Shown here one piece after another: positions 20,345 to 30,100 of a DNA stretch of 31,493 bases. The stretch is from CAYXRK01 sp964467615 (GTDB lineage Bacteria; Hydrogenedentota; Hydrogenedentia; Hydrogenedentales; GCA-2746185), in NCBI GenBank assembly GCA_964467615.1, contig CAYXRK010000036.1, positions 1 through 31,493 on the forward strand, read 5' to 3'. Position 1 is the first letter of the stretch, and every line of letters begins with the position of its first letter. A program made the position numbers and the translations under genes. The notes under the pieces are model-generated. The model was not told the origin of the DNA. It did no database searches and saw only the letters and a program-made list of their open reading frames with translations.

Positions 20345-22288
20345 ATGGCTGAGACACGTTTGGGAGACATTCTGCGCGAGGGGGGGATCGTGTCACACCT
20401 CCAGCTCGCGGAGTCGCTCCAAATTCAAAAAGAAGAGCGGGGCCGCGTCGGCGAGATTCTCGTCGATCTCGGCTACGTCACCAAGCGCGAAATCCGCTAC
20501 ATCATTCGCGAGCATAAGAAACGCATTCCTCTGGGCGAGTACCTCGTCGAAAAGGGAATCATTACGCCGGAAGCCCTCGATTCGGCGTTGCGGCAAAAAG
20601 AGACGAAACGCGATCCGCTAGGCAAGATACTCGTCGATTCGCAGGTCATCGACGAAGAACAACTCGCCAAAGTCCTCAGTGAGCAATTGGATATGCCGTA
20701 CATCGAGCCGTACGCGAGGTTGGTCGACATTTCGCTTTTCAATCGCCTTCCCCGCACCTTCATGCGGCACAACACCATTCTTCCCTTGTCGAAGACCGAC
20801 GGCATTGTCACCGTCGCCGTGGCCGGACTGCCCGACGAGGCCACGAGCATGCAGCTCGAGGCCGTGTTTGGCGAAGACATCGACCTGGCGATCAGCACGC
20901 CGACGAAGATCCAAGACACCATCAAATCCCTCCTCGACCGGCGGACCATGCCGGAGTTGGATGTAATTCAGGATGACCAAGATCAGAAAGTTGGCGAAGA
21001 AGCAGGACGAATCGATCTATCGAGTGGCGGCCTCGAGAACGTCGCCACCGAATACAAGGCCGTCGAATTGGTGAACTACATCGTCAACGAGGCCGTACGC
21101 GAGGGCGCGAGCGATATCCACATGGAATCGATGCCCGACAAACTCCAAGTCCGTTTCCGGATTAACGGCCTCCTCAATCACAAGGCAGACCTCCCGTTAT
21201 CGCTGCGAAGCGGACTCTTCGGCCGAATCAAAGCGTTGGCCGGCATGAAATTCTCCGATACGTTTCGCGACCAAGCTGGCCGCCTGATGGGGAGTGTCGA
21301 CAACGCGAAGGTCGATCTTCGCGTCTCGACGTTTGTCGGTATTCATGGCGAGTCGATCAACTTGCGCCTGTTTCCGCACGAAGCGGGCATTATGGACATC
21401 CAGCAACTGGGCCTCACGGCCGGGGCGTACGGCATGTTGCGCCGCGCGCTTGACTACGCATCGGGACTGATCCTCTTTTGTGGTCCGCCGGGCTGCGGCA
21501 AGACGACCACCATGTTCGCCTGTTTGGGCCAGCTCAACGAACGAAAATCCAAGATTGTCACCATTGAGGATCCGGTCGAGTACCACCTGCCGGGCGCGGT
21601 CCAAACGCAACTTTCGTCGCATCGGGATTCCACCTTGTCCGACGTGATCAATTCGGCGGTGCATCTCGATCCGGACATACTTGCGATCGGGTCGATCTCG
21701 CAAGACGAGGAAGCCCAGATTGTGTTGTGGGCGGCGCTGACCGGTCACAAAATCGTTACAACGTTTCACGCGAACGACAGCGCCGGGGCCTTGCTGCGTT
21801 TGAACCCGGTGCATCTCGAATCGTACATGCGTTCCTCGACCCCGCTTACCATCGTTTGCCAACGCCTCGTGCGAAGAATCTGCGACCAATGCAGGGCGGT
21901 CATTACTCCCGAGCCGCGGACGGTTGCGCAGTTCCCAATTCGAGATTTCGACCCGGACAAGTACGACTTTTGTCATGGCACCGGCTGCGCGGCATGCCAA
22001 AATACCGGATACAAGGGGCGCACCGGCATATACGAAGTATTAATTGTTAACGAGGACGTGCGTCAGGCGTTTCTTCGAAGGAGTTCCTCCGTCGAAATCT
22101 TGCGTCTCGCAAGGGCCTCGTCCCCGTATCTCACGATTGGCGAAGTGGGGGCGCTCAAGGCGATTCGGCAAGTTACCACCGTCGACGAAATACTCCGTGT
22201 CGCTCCGGTGTCCGGCGGCGATCTGGCGAACGCGCTCACGTTCCAGGAAATTGAACGCATCAGCGAAAGCGGTGGACAAAGCGAGTAA
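20345..22288 (+). CDS. GspE/PilB-like secretion ATPase with tandem MshEN motifs and altered Walker B
   Basis: A 647-residue protein. Residues 1-112 carry two tandem MshEN units (TRLGDILREGGIVSHLQLAESL, PLGEYLVEKGIITPEALDSAL), followed by the T2SSE_N subdomain to ~200. The ATPase core follows: NEAVREGASDIHMES, Walker A GPPGCGKTT (380-388), the Asp box VTIEDPVEYHLPGAVQTQL, then DPDILAIGSISQDEEAQIV and LTGHKIVTTFHANDS. In GspE/PilB/PilT proteins the Walker B segment is normally GEIRDxET; here it is GSISQDEE, with Ser450 replacing the catalytic Glu and the Arg lost. Four Cys (CDQC ... CAAC) near the end match the zinc-binding C-domain. Such hexameric ATPases drive pilus or type II secretion assembly; whether this one hydrolyses ATP is doubtful. 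The kinase gene follows 22 bp downstream. Confidence 0.88.
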   Translation: MAETRLGDILREGGIVSHLQLAESLQIQKEERGRVGEILVDLGYVTKREIRYIIREHKKRIPLGEYLVEKGIITPEALDSALRQKETKRDPLGKILVDSQVIDEEQLAKVLSEQLDMPYIEPYARLVDISLFNRLPRTFMRHNTILPLSKTDGIVTVAVAGLPDEATSMQLEAVFGEDIDLAISTPTKIQDTIKSLLDRRTMPELDVIQDDQDQKVGEEAGRIDLSSGGLENVATEYKAVELVNYIVNEAVREGASDIHMESMPDKLQVRFRINGLLNHKADLPLSLRSGLFGRIKALAGMKFSDTFRDQAGRLMGSVDNAKVDLRVSTFVGIHGESINLRLFPHEAGIMDIQQLGLTAGAYGMLRRALDYASGLILFCGPPGCGKTTTMFACLGQLNERKSKIVTIEDPVEYHLPGAVQTQLSSHRDSTLSDVINSAVHLDPDILAIGSISQDEEAQIVLWAALTGHKIVTTFHANDSAGALLRLNPVHLESYMRSSTPLTIVCQRLVRRICDQCRAVITPEPRTVAQFPIRDFDPDKYDFCHGTGCAACQNTGYKGRTGIYEVLIVNEDVRQAFLRRSSSVEILRLARASSPYLTIGEVGALKAIRQVTTVDEILRVAPVSGGDLANALTFQEIERISESGGQSE

Positions 22289-22310
22289 CGGGGAGCGGAA
22301 GCGGAATCCG

Positions 22311-25300
22311 ATGGCGACGACAAGGGACGATTCAGCACAGAAAGCGAGTGCGCTCGCCGCGCGCGGCAAGTACAAGAAGGCGCTGGCCCTGTACATCAAG
22401 GCGAACGATTCGCGCGGCGCCGCGTCGATGTATGAAAAACTCGGCGATACGCGGCTCGCCATCGAGTTCTACGCGAAGTCGGGAGAATTTACACGGGCGG
22501 GCGAGTTGCTCTCGGCGAACGGCCAGCACGAGGAGGCCGCCCAAATGTTCGCCAAGGCCGGTTCGCCGCTGCGGGCCGCTAAGGTGCTCGTTGACGCCCA
22601 AAAGTTCAAAGAAGCCGGCCGCATGTACGAGCGCGCGGGCGAGATTGAAGAAGCGGCGCGCGTCTACGAAAAGGCGGGGAGTTTTGGGACCGCCGCGAAG
22701 CTGTTCGAGAAGTGCGGACGCCGCGATAAGGCCATCAGCATTTACGAGGAGAACGACCGCAAGGAACTCGCGGCGAGGCTGTGCGCGCAAACCGGTGATT
22801 TCGCGCGCGCGGCGAAACTCTACTCCGACATGGATATCCACATCGAGGCCGCCAGTTGTTATTCGCGCGCCGGCATGAAAGAAGAGGCCATCGATGCGTA
22901 CGAGCGCGCCGGGGCAATGACCGAAGCGGTGACGTTGTGCGAGGAGCTGGGCCTTTTCGAGCGGGCAGCGCAACTGTGTGAGACGTTGAAACAGACCGAA
23001 CGCGCCGCCGACTACTTCGCCAAGGCGGAAAAATTTGCCTCCGCGGGGCGAATTTACGAGCAAGAGAACTTGTTCTTCCAGGCCGCCCGAATGTATTCGC
23101 GGGAGAAGTCGACACTCACCAAGGCAGCGGAACTGTTTCGCGGGACGTATTCATCCGACTCCGAGTGGGAATACGAATCCAAAATCCCCGTGTGGGACAT
23201 CGCCATCGCCGAAGAGGCAGGCCGTGTCGCGCTGGGTCTGGCGGGCGCCGAGGTCGTCGTCCTCGACAACAAGGGCGAATTTCTCTGGCGATTCCGCGTT
23301 CCGATGGGAGTCCGTTGCAGGTCCGTGGCTATTCTGCCAAACGCGTCGCGCCTCGCCGTGGGGACCCAAGGCCGCAGCGTCTACATGTTGGACGCGTCGA
23401 ATCGGTTGTTGTGGAAGCGAGAATTTGGCGGCGAAGTTCGAGGGCTTAGCTTCGCGGACAACGGGGAGATGCTTGTCGCCGGGTGTACGGACGGATATGT
23501 TCGCGTCCTAAATCCCGAAGGCAGAGAGCGCTGGTCCTATCAGGCGGACTTCAAAATTTGGCACGCCGCCGTCCATGACGGTAAGCGTCAAATCGTCGCC
23601 GGGGCGGGCGACGGGCAGCTACTCGTTTTCGATTACGAAGGACAGGTCACATGGAAGGAAAACGCGGGCGATTGGGTATCGCGGGTGGCCATAAGTCCGA
23701 ACGGGCAGTACGTCGCGGTGACCTTAGGCCAAGATAAGCTGCGGCTGTACGACCTGGAGGATCGCTTGCTGCTCTGGGAATACCGCCATGAGGGCGTGGT
23801 GCAAGATGCGACATTTTGGACCGATTCACGGCTGCTCGTGACCACGAACCGCGAGGTGCTCCTGCTGGACTTCGAGCAGAAAATTCTGTGGAGAGATCCC
23901 TCTGCCGACCGCATCATGCGGGTGCGTTGCGGGTCGGACGGCGAGACCGTTTACTTCGGCCATTACGAACGCGGCCTGCATGTCGTGCGGATTCATGACT
24001 GCGTAATTCGCGCCGCGCGGTGCTACGAACAGGCCAAGAACTACGCCGAAGCCGCGGTGCTGTACGAAGAGAAGAACGAATTGACCACGGCGGCGGAAAT
24101 GTACGCGAAGTCGGGCGCCTACGAAAAAGCGGGCGTGCTTGCGGAGAAGCTCGAGAACCTGGAGAAGGCGGGCGAGTACTACGAGAAGGCGGGGAAATTC
24201 GTCAAGGCCGCGGCCTGCTTCGAATCGGTGAACCTGCTGGAGCGAGCGGCGATCTGCTACGACCAAGCAGGCCAAAAGAGCAAGGCCGGCCAATTGCTCG
24301 CGGGCCTCGGCGAAACGCTGCGCGCGGCCGAAATGCAACTGCAAAGCGGGGACTACGTCGCCGCGGGTTCGTTGTTCGAACAAGGGGGTGCTCTGGACGA
24401 CGCCCAGAGCGCCTACGAGAAAGCAGTCGAAAAGAGCACTCTTACGCCTACCGCGGCGGTCGGACTCGGTCGTATCTATCTTACGAAAGGCCGGCTGGAC
24501 GACCTTATCAAGCTCTTGCAGCCGTTCCGCAGGGACCCCAAGCAAGGGCGCAAAGTCGCCGAACTTCTGGCGGAGTGCTTCGTTAAGAAGAACCAGTTCA
24601 ACATCGCTATCGATCACTACCGTGAAGCCCTGGCTGGAGAGGAAGACGTAACCGCGGACAACGTCGACACGTTCTACGGCCTAGGATCCACCTATGAAAT
24701 GGCCGGGATCTACGACCAAGCCAAACAAATCTTCAAGAAAATCCTCCTGCTCGACTACTACTACCGCGACGTGACCGGGCGTCTCGAACGCATCAACGAA
24801 ATCAGCGGCATATTCGCATCGAGCACGACCGGCACGTTTGCAGGCGGCATCGGCGGCCCGGCCAACGCGACCGTCGCCATGTCCGGCGGCCCGGGCGCCA
24901 CCATGGCCCAGGCGAACCGCCGGCGCTACGAAGTCGTTCGCAAACTTGGCGAAGGCGGCATGGGCGTCGTGTACGAGGCGCGCGACAGCAAGCTTGACCG
25001 CATCGTCGCGCTCAAGGTCCTCCCCACGAAATTCAACAGCAACAACGAACTGAAGACGCGCTTCATCCGTGAGGCCCGCGCCGTCGCCGCACTCAGTCAC
25101 CGCAACGTCGTCAACGTGTTCGACATTGGCGAGGAAATGGGCGAGAGCTACATCGCCATGGAATACGTCAACGGCCCAAGCCTGCGGGACATGCTGACGA
25201 AAGACAAGACGATTTCGATCGAGGAAACCATCCGGCTCGGCAAACAAATCGCCGAAGGGCTCGCCGCCGCGCACCGCAGCGGAATCGTCCACCGCGACAT

Positions 25301-25739
25301 CAAACCCGAGAACGTCATGGTCACCAAGGACACGAACGAAGTAAAAGTGATGGACTTCGGTCTGGCCCGAATGGACACGGCGACCAACCTCACGCAAGAA
25401 GGCTCGATCATGGGCACGTGGCGCTACATGGCGCCCGAGCAAATCAAGGGCCAGGCGATCACGCCCGCCGTCGATGTGTACGCCACCGGCGTCATGCTCT
25501 ACGAGATGATCGCCGGCGACCCGCCGTTCACCGATGGCGACCTCGCCTACCATCACGTCAACACGCCGCCACCGGCCTTGTCGGATATCGAGCCGACCGT
25601 CCCGAAAGCGCTGAGCGAAATCATCCAGCGATGCATGGCGAAGTCGGTCAAGGAGCGCTACAAAGACGGCCAGGAACTCTACGCCGCCCTCTGCGCCATG
25701 CCCGACGACGAGGCCAACACCGACACCGCATTGATGTAA
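22311..25739 (+). CDS. TPR / propeller / TPR protein with C-terminal Hanks-type Ser/Thr kinase
   Basis: An 1142-residue protein; the frame is open further upstream, but that part overlaps the ATPase gene, and ATG 22311 starts the first helix. Residues ~10-278 are TPR/SNAP-like helix pairs (MYERAGEIEEAARVYEKAGS). Residues ~279-563 form a beta-propeller of WD40/PQQ type (VVVLDNKGEFLWRFRV, VRVLNPEGRERWSYQ). Residues ~564-825 are more helix pairs (GEYYEKAGKFVKAAACFES). A Gly/Thr-rich linker follows (~826-872). The kinase domain (~874-1135) has GEGGMGVVYEA (880), VALKVL with Lys902, HRDIKPENV with Asp996, DFG at 1015 and APEQ, so it looks active. No transmembrane segment was seen, so it is cytoplasmic. 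A C-terminal kinase with an N-terminal sensor is the reverse of the usual bacterial order. Closely spaced with the ATPase gene (22 bp). Confidence 0.9.
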   Translation: MATTRDDSAQKASALAARGKYKKALALYIKANDSRGAASMYEKLGDTRLAIEFYAKSGEFTRAGELLSANGQHEEAAQMFAKAGSPLRAAKVLVDAQKFKEAGRMYERAGEIEEAARVYEKAGSFGTAAKLFEKCGRRDKAISIYEENDRKELAARLCAQTGDFARAAKLYSDMDIHIEAASCYSRAGMKEEAIDAYERAGAMTEAVTLCEELGLFERAAQLCETLKQTERAADYFAKAEKFASAGRIYEQENLFFQAARMYSREKSTLTKAAELFRGTYSSDSEWEYESKIPVWDIAIAEEAGRVALGLAGAEVVVLDNKGEFLWRFRVPMGVRCRSVAILPNASRLAVGTQGRSVYMLDASNRLLWKREFGGEVRGLSFADNGEMLVAGCTDGYVRVLNPEGRERWSYQADFKIWHAAVHDGKRQIVAGAGDGQLLVFDYEGQVTWKENAGDWVSRVAISPNGQYVAVTLGQDKLRLYDLEDRLLLWEYRHEGVVQDATFWTDSRLLVTTNREVLLLDFEQKILWRDPSADRIMRVRCGSDGETVYFGHYERGLHVVRIHDCVIRAARCYEQAKNYAEAAVLYEEKNELTTAAEMYAKSGAYEKAGVLAEKLENLEKAGEYYEKAGKFVKAAACFESVNLLERAAICYDQAGQKSKAGQLLAGLGETLRAAEMQLQSGDYVAAGSLFEQGGALDDAQSAYEKAVEKSTLTPTAAVGLGRIYLTKGRLDDLIKLLQPFRRDPKQGRKVAELLAECFVKKNQFNIAIDHYREALAGEEDVTADNVDTFYGLGSTYEMAGIYDQAKQIFKKILLLDYYYRDVTGRLERINEISGIFASSTTGTFAGGIGGPANATVAMSGGPGATMAQANRRRYEVVRKLGEGGMGVVYEARDSKLDRIVALKVLPTKFNSNNELKTRFIREARAVAALSHRNVVNVFDIGEEMGESYIAMEYVNGPSLRDMLTKDKTISIEETIRLGKQIAEGLAAAHRSGIVHRDIKPENVMVTKDTNEVKVMDFGLARMDTATNLTQEGSIMGTWRYMAPEQIKGQAITPAVDVYATGVMLYEMIAGDPPFTDGDLAYHHVNTPPPALSDIEPTVPKALSEIIQRCMAKSVKERYKDGQELYAALCAMPDDEANTDTALM

Positions 25740-25760
25740 CGGCACGACCGGACGTACGGA

Positions 25761-26960
25761 ATGGACGTCGTAATCTTTGCCGCCGGAAAGTCCACGCGGA
25801 CGCATCCACTCACGTTGACGCGGCCCAAACCGCTGCTGCCTATCGTCAACAAGCCGCTGCTTCAGCACCAACTCGAAGCTCTGTCCGGCGTCACGGATCG
25901 GGTGTTTCTCGTCGTCGGCTACCGACAGGAAATGATCCGCGAGCGCTTCGGCGCATCGTTCGGCGGGATCCGCATCGAATACGTCGAGCAGACCGAACAG
26001 AAGGGCACTGGCCACGCCCTGCTGCAATGCGAAGGCAGCGTGCGCGGATCGTTCCTCGCCATGAACGGCGACGACCTCTACGCCGCTGAGGATCTCCGCG
26101 CGCTGGCCGCGTTTCACGGTCAGGCCGCGCTCACGAAACAGGTCGAAGACCCGCGCCTCTATGGTGTCTATACCGTAGGCCCCGACGGAAAGGCGTTGAG
26201 CGTCGTCGAGAAGCCCGAGAAACCCGAGTCCGATCTCGCGAGCGTCGGCGCGTACAAATTCACTGACGGCGTGTTCGATCTCATCCGGTCCGCCGGCCCC
26301 ACCGAGCGAGGCGAATTCGAGATCGTCACGCCCATCCAGATGCTCATCGAACGTGGCCAATTCTATGTCCTCCGCGCCAAGGGTTACTGGCTCCCCATCG
26401 GCTACCCCTGGCACCTGCTCAATGCGAACGAATACTTTCTTGAACACTTTTTCGAGGAACGGAACGACGGCGAAGTCCGGCCTGGCGCGTACATCAGCGG
26501 CAAAGTCTCGATTGGCAAAGGCACCGTCATCAAGCCCGGTTCCGTAATTGAGGGCCCCGTCATCATCGGCGACAACTGCACGATCGGCCCGAACTGCTGG
26601 CTGCGGCCCGGCGCCACCATCGGCAACGGCTGCAACGTCGGCCAAGGCGTCGAGGTCAAGAACTCGATCGTGATGGACGGCGCGAAGCTCCCCCACCTTA
26701 CCTACGTTGGCGACAGTATCATCGGCGCATCCGCCAATCTTGGCTGCGGCACCATCACGGCCAACTTTCGCCACGACGGCAAGGACCATTCGTCGATGAT
26801 CAAGGGCCAACTCATTGACACCGGCCGCCGCAAATTCGGCGCGGTCATCGGCGACCACGTCCACACCGGAATCCACACCTCCATCTACCCTGGCCGGAAG
26901 CTCTGGCCTAACACCAGCACCCTGCCAGGGGAAGTTGTCCACCGCGACAAGGAAACGTGA
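25761..26960 (+). CDS. GlmU-like sugar-1-phosphate nucleotidyltransferase / acyltransferase
   Basis: A 399-residue two-domain enzyme. Residues 1-230 are an NTP-transferase domain (MDVVIFAAGKSTRTHPLT, RPKPLLPIVNKPLLQHQLEAL, FLAMNGDDLYA, SVVEKPEKPES) that couples a sugar-1-phosphate to a nucleotide. The rest is a left-handed beta-helix of hexapeptide repeats (VSIGKGTVIKPGSVIEGPVIIGDNCTIG in order), ending NLGCGTITANFRHDG and FGAVIGDHVHTGIHTSIYPG. This is the arrangement of archaeal-type bifunctional nucleotidyltransferase/acetyltransferases such as ST0452, rather than E. coli GlmU. The first loop reads AGKSTRT where GxGTR is usual. It starts 21 bp after the kinase stop, so is probably in the same operon. 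UDP-N-acetylglucosamine or dTDP/UDP-glucose synthesis are candidate activities. Confidence 0.85.
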   Translation: MDVVIFAAGKSTRTHPLTLTRPKPLLPIVNKPLLQHQLEALSGVTDRVFLVVGYRQEMIRERFGASFGGIRIEYVEQTEQKGTGHALLQCEGSVRGSFLAMNGDDLYAAEDLRALAAFHGQAALTKQVEDPRLYGVYTVGPDGKALSVVEKPEKPESDLASVGAYKFTDGVFDLIRSAGPTERGEFEIVTPIQMLIERGQFYVLRAKGYWLPIGYPWHLLNANEYFLEHFFEERNDGEVRPGAYISGKVSIGKGTVIKPGSVIEGPVIIGDNCTIGPNCWLRPGATIGNGCNVGQGVEVKNSIVMDGAKLPHLTYVGDSIIGASANLGCGTITANFRHDGKDHSSMIKGQLIDTGRRKFGAVIGDHVHTGIHTSIYPGRKLWPNTSTLPGEVVHRDKET

Positions 26961-27028
26961 GATGTCTGACGTTCGATTCTATTGAGTCCGGTTCGGGCTT
27001 GTGGTGTCGATTTCGTGTGGGAACAGAG

Positions 27029-27049
27029 GACGGGCCGAAATAGCCCGTC
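27029..27049. repeat. Intergenic hairpin GACGGGC-CGAAATA-GCCCGTC
   Basis: A perfect 7-bp stem with a 7-nt loop, followed by TCTACAAAAAAA. The A-run is on the wrong strand for a terminator of the upstream gene. It is about 70 bp after the nucleotidyltransferase stop and could be a dispersed repeat or rho-assisted terminator. Confidence 0.5.
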
Positions 27050-27073
27050 TCTACAAAAAAATCGAGTGTCCGG

Positions 27074-27104
27074 TTGTACTGGCACTATTCGTACAGCCTA
27101 GAAT
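27074..27104 (+). promoter_or_regulatory. Weak candidate promoter of the helicase-methylase pair
   Basis: TTGTAC (27074-27079), a 19-bp spacer and TAGAAT (27099-27104). The -10 box is good but the spacer is long, so this is tentative. Confidence 0.28.
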
Positions 27105-27158
27105 TGCGCAGGAGCCACGAACGGAACCTCGACCGGGCGAACTACGCATCTGCTTCTC

Positions 27159-30100
27159 ATGTCCACTGACCTGACGTTTATCACTAACGAACCGGACAAA
27201 AGTCTCCGCGACCGTTTCGGCGCTCTACTTGGCGACGACACTCGCTACTTTGATTGCCTCGTTGGGTACTTCTTCATCAGCGGCTTTCATAACCTGCATC
27301 CGGCGCTCACAACGACGGAAAAGATTCGCATTCTAGTCGGCATCAAGACAGACCGAACTATCTACGACCTGATTCAGACCGGGAAAGGACAGCAAGAGTT
27401 CGTCTTGGAATCCCACGCCCGCGTCCGGGAGCTATTGCCCGCGACTATCTTGGCTGAATTTGAGAAGTCGGACGACAACTTCAACATCGAGGAAGGCATC
27501 CGAAAGTTCGTCGAGTGGTTGAAGTCTCGCAAACTTGAGATTCGCGCGTACCCGTCTGAACGCCTTCACGCGAAGCTCTACATCATGACGTTCCACGAGG
27601 ACGACCGCGACAAGGGCCGCGTCATTACCGGATCGAGCAACTTCACCGAAGCCGGGCTACGCGACAACCTCGAATTCAATGTCGAACTGAAAAACCGCAC
27701 CGACTACGAGTTCGCCCTTGAAAAGTTCAACGAACTTTGGGACAAGTCCGTGGACGTGACCGAAGACTACGTTACGACCATCGAGGTCAAGTCGCCCTAC
27801 GCGCGGTTCACACCTTACGAACTCTACCTCAAGTTTCTCTACGAGTATTTCCGGGGGGAACTGAACATACAAGGCGAGCTCGACGATATCCATTTGCCCG
27901 ACGGCTTCAAGAAACTTCAATATCAGGAAGAGGCGGTACTAAACGCGCGCAAAGTCCTGGACGAGTACGGCGGTGTGTTCCTTGCCGACGTGGTGGGCTT
28001 GGGCAAGACGTACATGTCGGCGCTGCTCGCGCAACACCTTAATGAACCGTGCCTCGTGATCGCGCCGCCGCACCTTCTGGATCAGAACAACCCCGGATCG
28101 TGGCGAAACGTCTTCCGCGATTTTGGAGTGCGCGGCGCGGAATTCGAATCGCTTGGCAAACTCGAAGCCCTATTGCGCCGCGATCTAACTCGATACAAGA
28201 CTGTCTTCATTGACGAGTCGCATCGCTTCCGCACGGAAACGACGCGCAGTTACGAGCTGTTGGCGACGATTTGCAAGGGCAAGCGTGTCGTGCTGGTTTC
28301 GGCTACTCCGCTAAACAATACGCCGGAAGACATTTTGAGCCAGGTGAAGCTCTTCCAAGCGGGCAAGAACAGTACGATCCCGAACATCCGCAACCTTGAA
28401 GCGTTCTTTGGCAGGATGCGCCGCCGTATCGAAGGACTCGACCGCAAGACCGATCACGCGGAGTATTTTGGCGCGGTGAAGGAAAATGCCCGCGAAACGC
28501 GCGAGAATGTCCTAAAGTACCTCATGATTCGCCGAACGCGGACCGAAATTGAAACCTACTACGGCGAAGACTTGAAACGCCAAGGTTTGAAGTTCCCCGT
28601 GGTGGCCGATCCTGAAGCGCTGTTCTACCAATTCAATCAGACGGAAGCCGAAGTATTCGACGAGACAATTCAAGCACTCACGAACGATTTCAAATACACT
28701 CGATACATGCCGTTGACCTACTACAAGGGAGATCGCGACAAGAACGAAATTCAGAGCCAGAAAAACCTAGCCAAGTTCATGAAAGTTCTCGCCGTCAAGC
28801 GACTGGAAAGCAGTTTCATCGCCTTTCGTTCCACGCTCCGCCGGTTCATCCGCACGTATGAACATGTGATTGGTCAATTCCGCAACGGTCGAGTGTTCAT
28901 CAGCAAGGACTACATCGGGAAGGTGTTCGTCCTGCTTGAGGCCGATGACGAGCAAGGGATCGAGCGACTACTCGACGATGACAAAGTCGAACAACTTCCC
29001 GCCGACAAGTTCAAGCCGGAATTCATATCCGATCTCGAAAGCGACTTGCGTGTAATGCAAAGAGTTCACGAACGATGGTCGAAGGTCACGCGCGACCCCA
29101 AATGGGAATCGTTCCGGGAGTTACTGAAGACGAAGCGGGAACTGACATCGAGCAAGGTGATCATTTTCACGGAATCAAAAGAGACGGCTGAGTATCTAGC
29201 CGGGAAGATTCGCGACGAGGTTGAACGCAAAGTCCTGCTTTTCACGGGTGCATCGCACAGATCAGTCCGCGACGAAGTCAACGACAATTTTGACGCGAAG
29301 GCGTACCAGCGCAAGGACGATTATCGCATTCTCGTTTCGACGGAAGTGCTTGCGGAAGGGGTCAATCTTCATCGCTCGAACGTCGTGATCAACTACGACA
29401 TTCCGTGGAACCCAACTCGACTCATTCAGCGCGTCGGACGGGTGAACCGCGTTGACACTACGTTCGACACCATTCACACGTTCAACTTCTTTCCGACGGA
29501 CGAAGGCAATGATCTCATTAAACTTCGCGAGGCCGCGGAAGCGAAGATTCACGCGTTTATACAAATGCTTGGCGCGGACGCGCGACTCTTGACCGAAGGC
29601 GAGGAAGTCGTCTCTCACGACTTGTTTGCCAAGTGGAACTCCAAAAAGACGATCACCGGCGAAGACGAAGACGAGGAAAGCGAACTGAAGTACCTCACGG
29701 AGATTCGCGACGTGCGGGACAACGATCCCACTCGCTTCGAGCGGATCAAGCGACTTCCCAAGAAGGCCCGTTCCACGCGTGACGCATCGCCGGAACCGCC
29801 TAGCGAGAACCGCCCGGCGGTACTCACGTATTTCAGAAAAGGCAGACTCGACAAGTTTTTTCTTGCCGACTCCGGCGAGAAGTCCGCTATCGAGTTAGAC
29901 TTCATGACCACCGCGAAGGTCTTGAAGCCCGCAGACAAGAACGAACACCTTCAATCCATTCCGCGAGAGTTCTACGACCTGCTAGATCGAAATAAGGCTG
30001 CGTTTGAACGCGCGACGACTACCGAGGCTGAAGAGGCCGAGGTTACGCATCGCGGCAACCCGAATGATACGGTCATATTGAAACGACTTAAGGACAAGGC

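Noticed and set aside
20345..22288. Calling the ATPase PilB of a type IV pilus
   Set aside because: No pilus genes are in the neighbourhood and the Walker B glutamate is missing, so a motor role is not supported.
22044..22310. Upstream extension of the kinase gene to an ATG at 22044
   Set aside because: It overlaps about 245 bp of the ATPase gene in another frame, and the added residues are Arg/Pro/Ser-rich shadow sequence.
24681..26942. 753-codon antisense open frame across the kinase and nucleotidyltransferase genes
   Set aside because: It is a shadow of high-GC codon usage opposite two clearly recognisable genes; its product is low-complexity and rich in Asp, Val, Ala and Gly.
27029..27060. 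Hairpin plus A-run as a terminator for the nucleotidyltransferase gene
   Set aside because: The plus-strand transcript has A, not U, after the stem, so it does not fit a rho-independent terminator in that direction.
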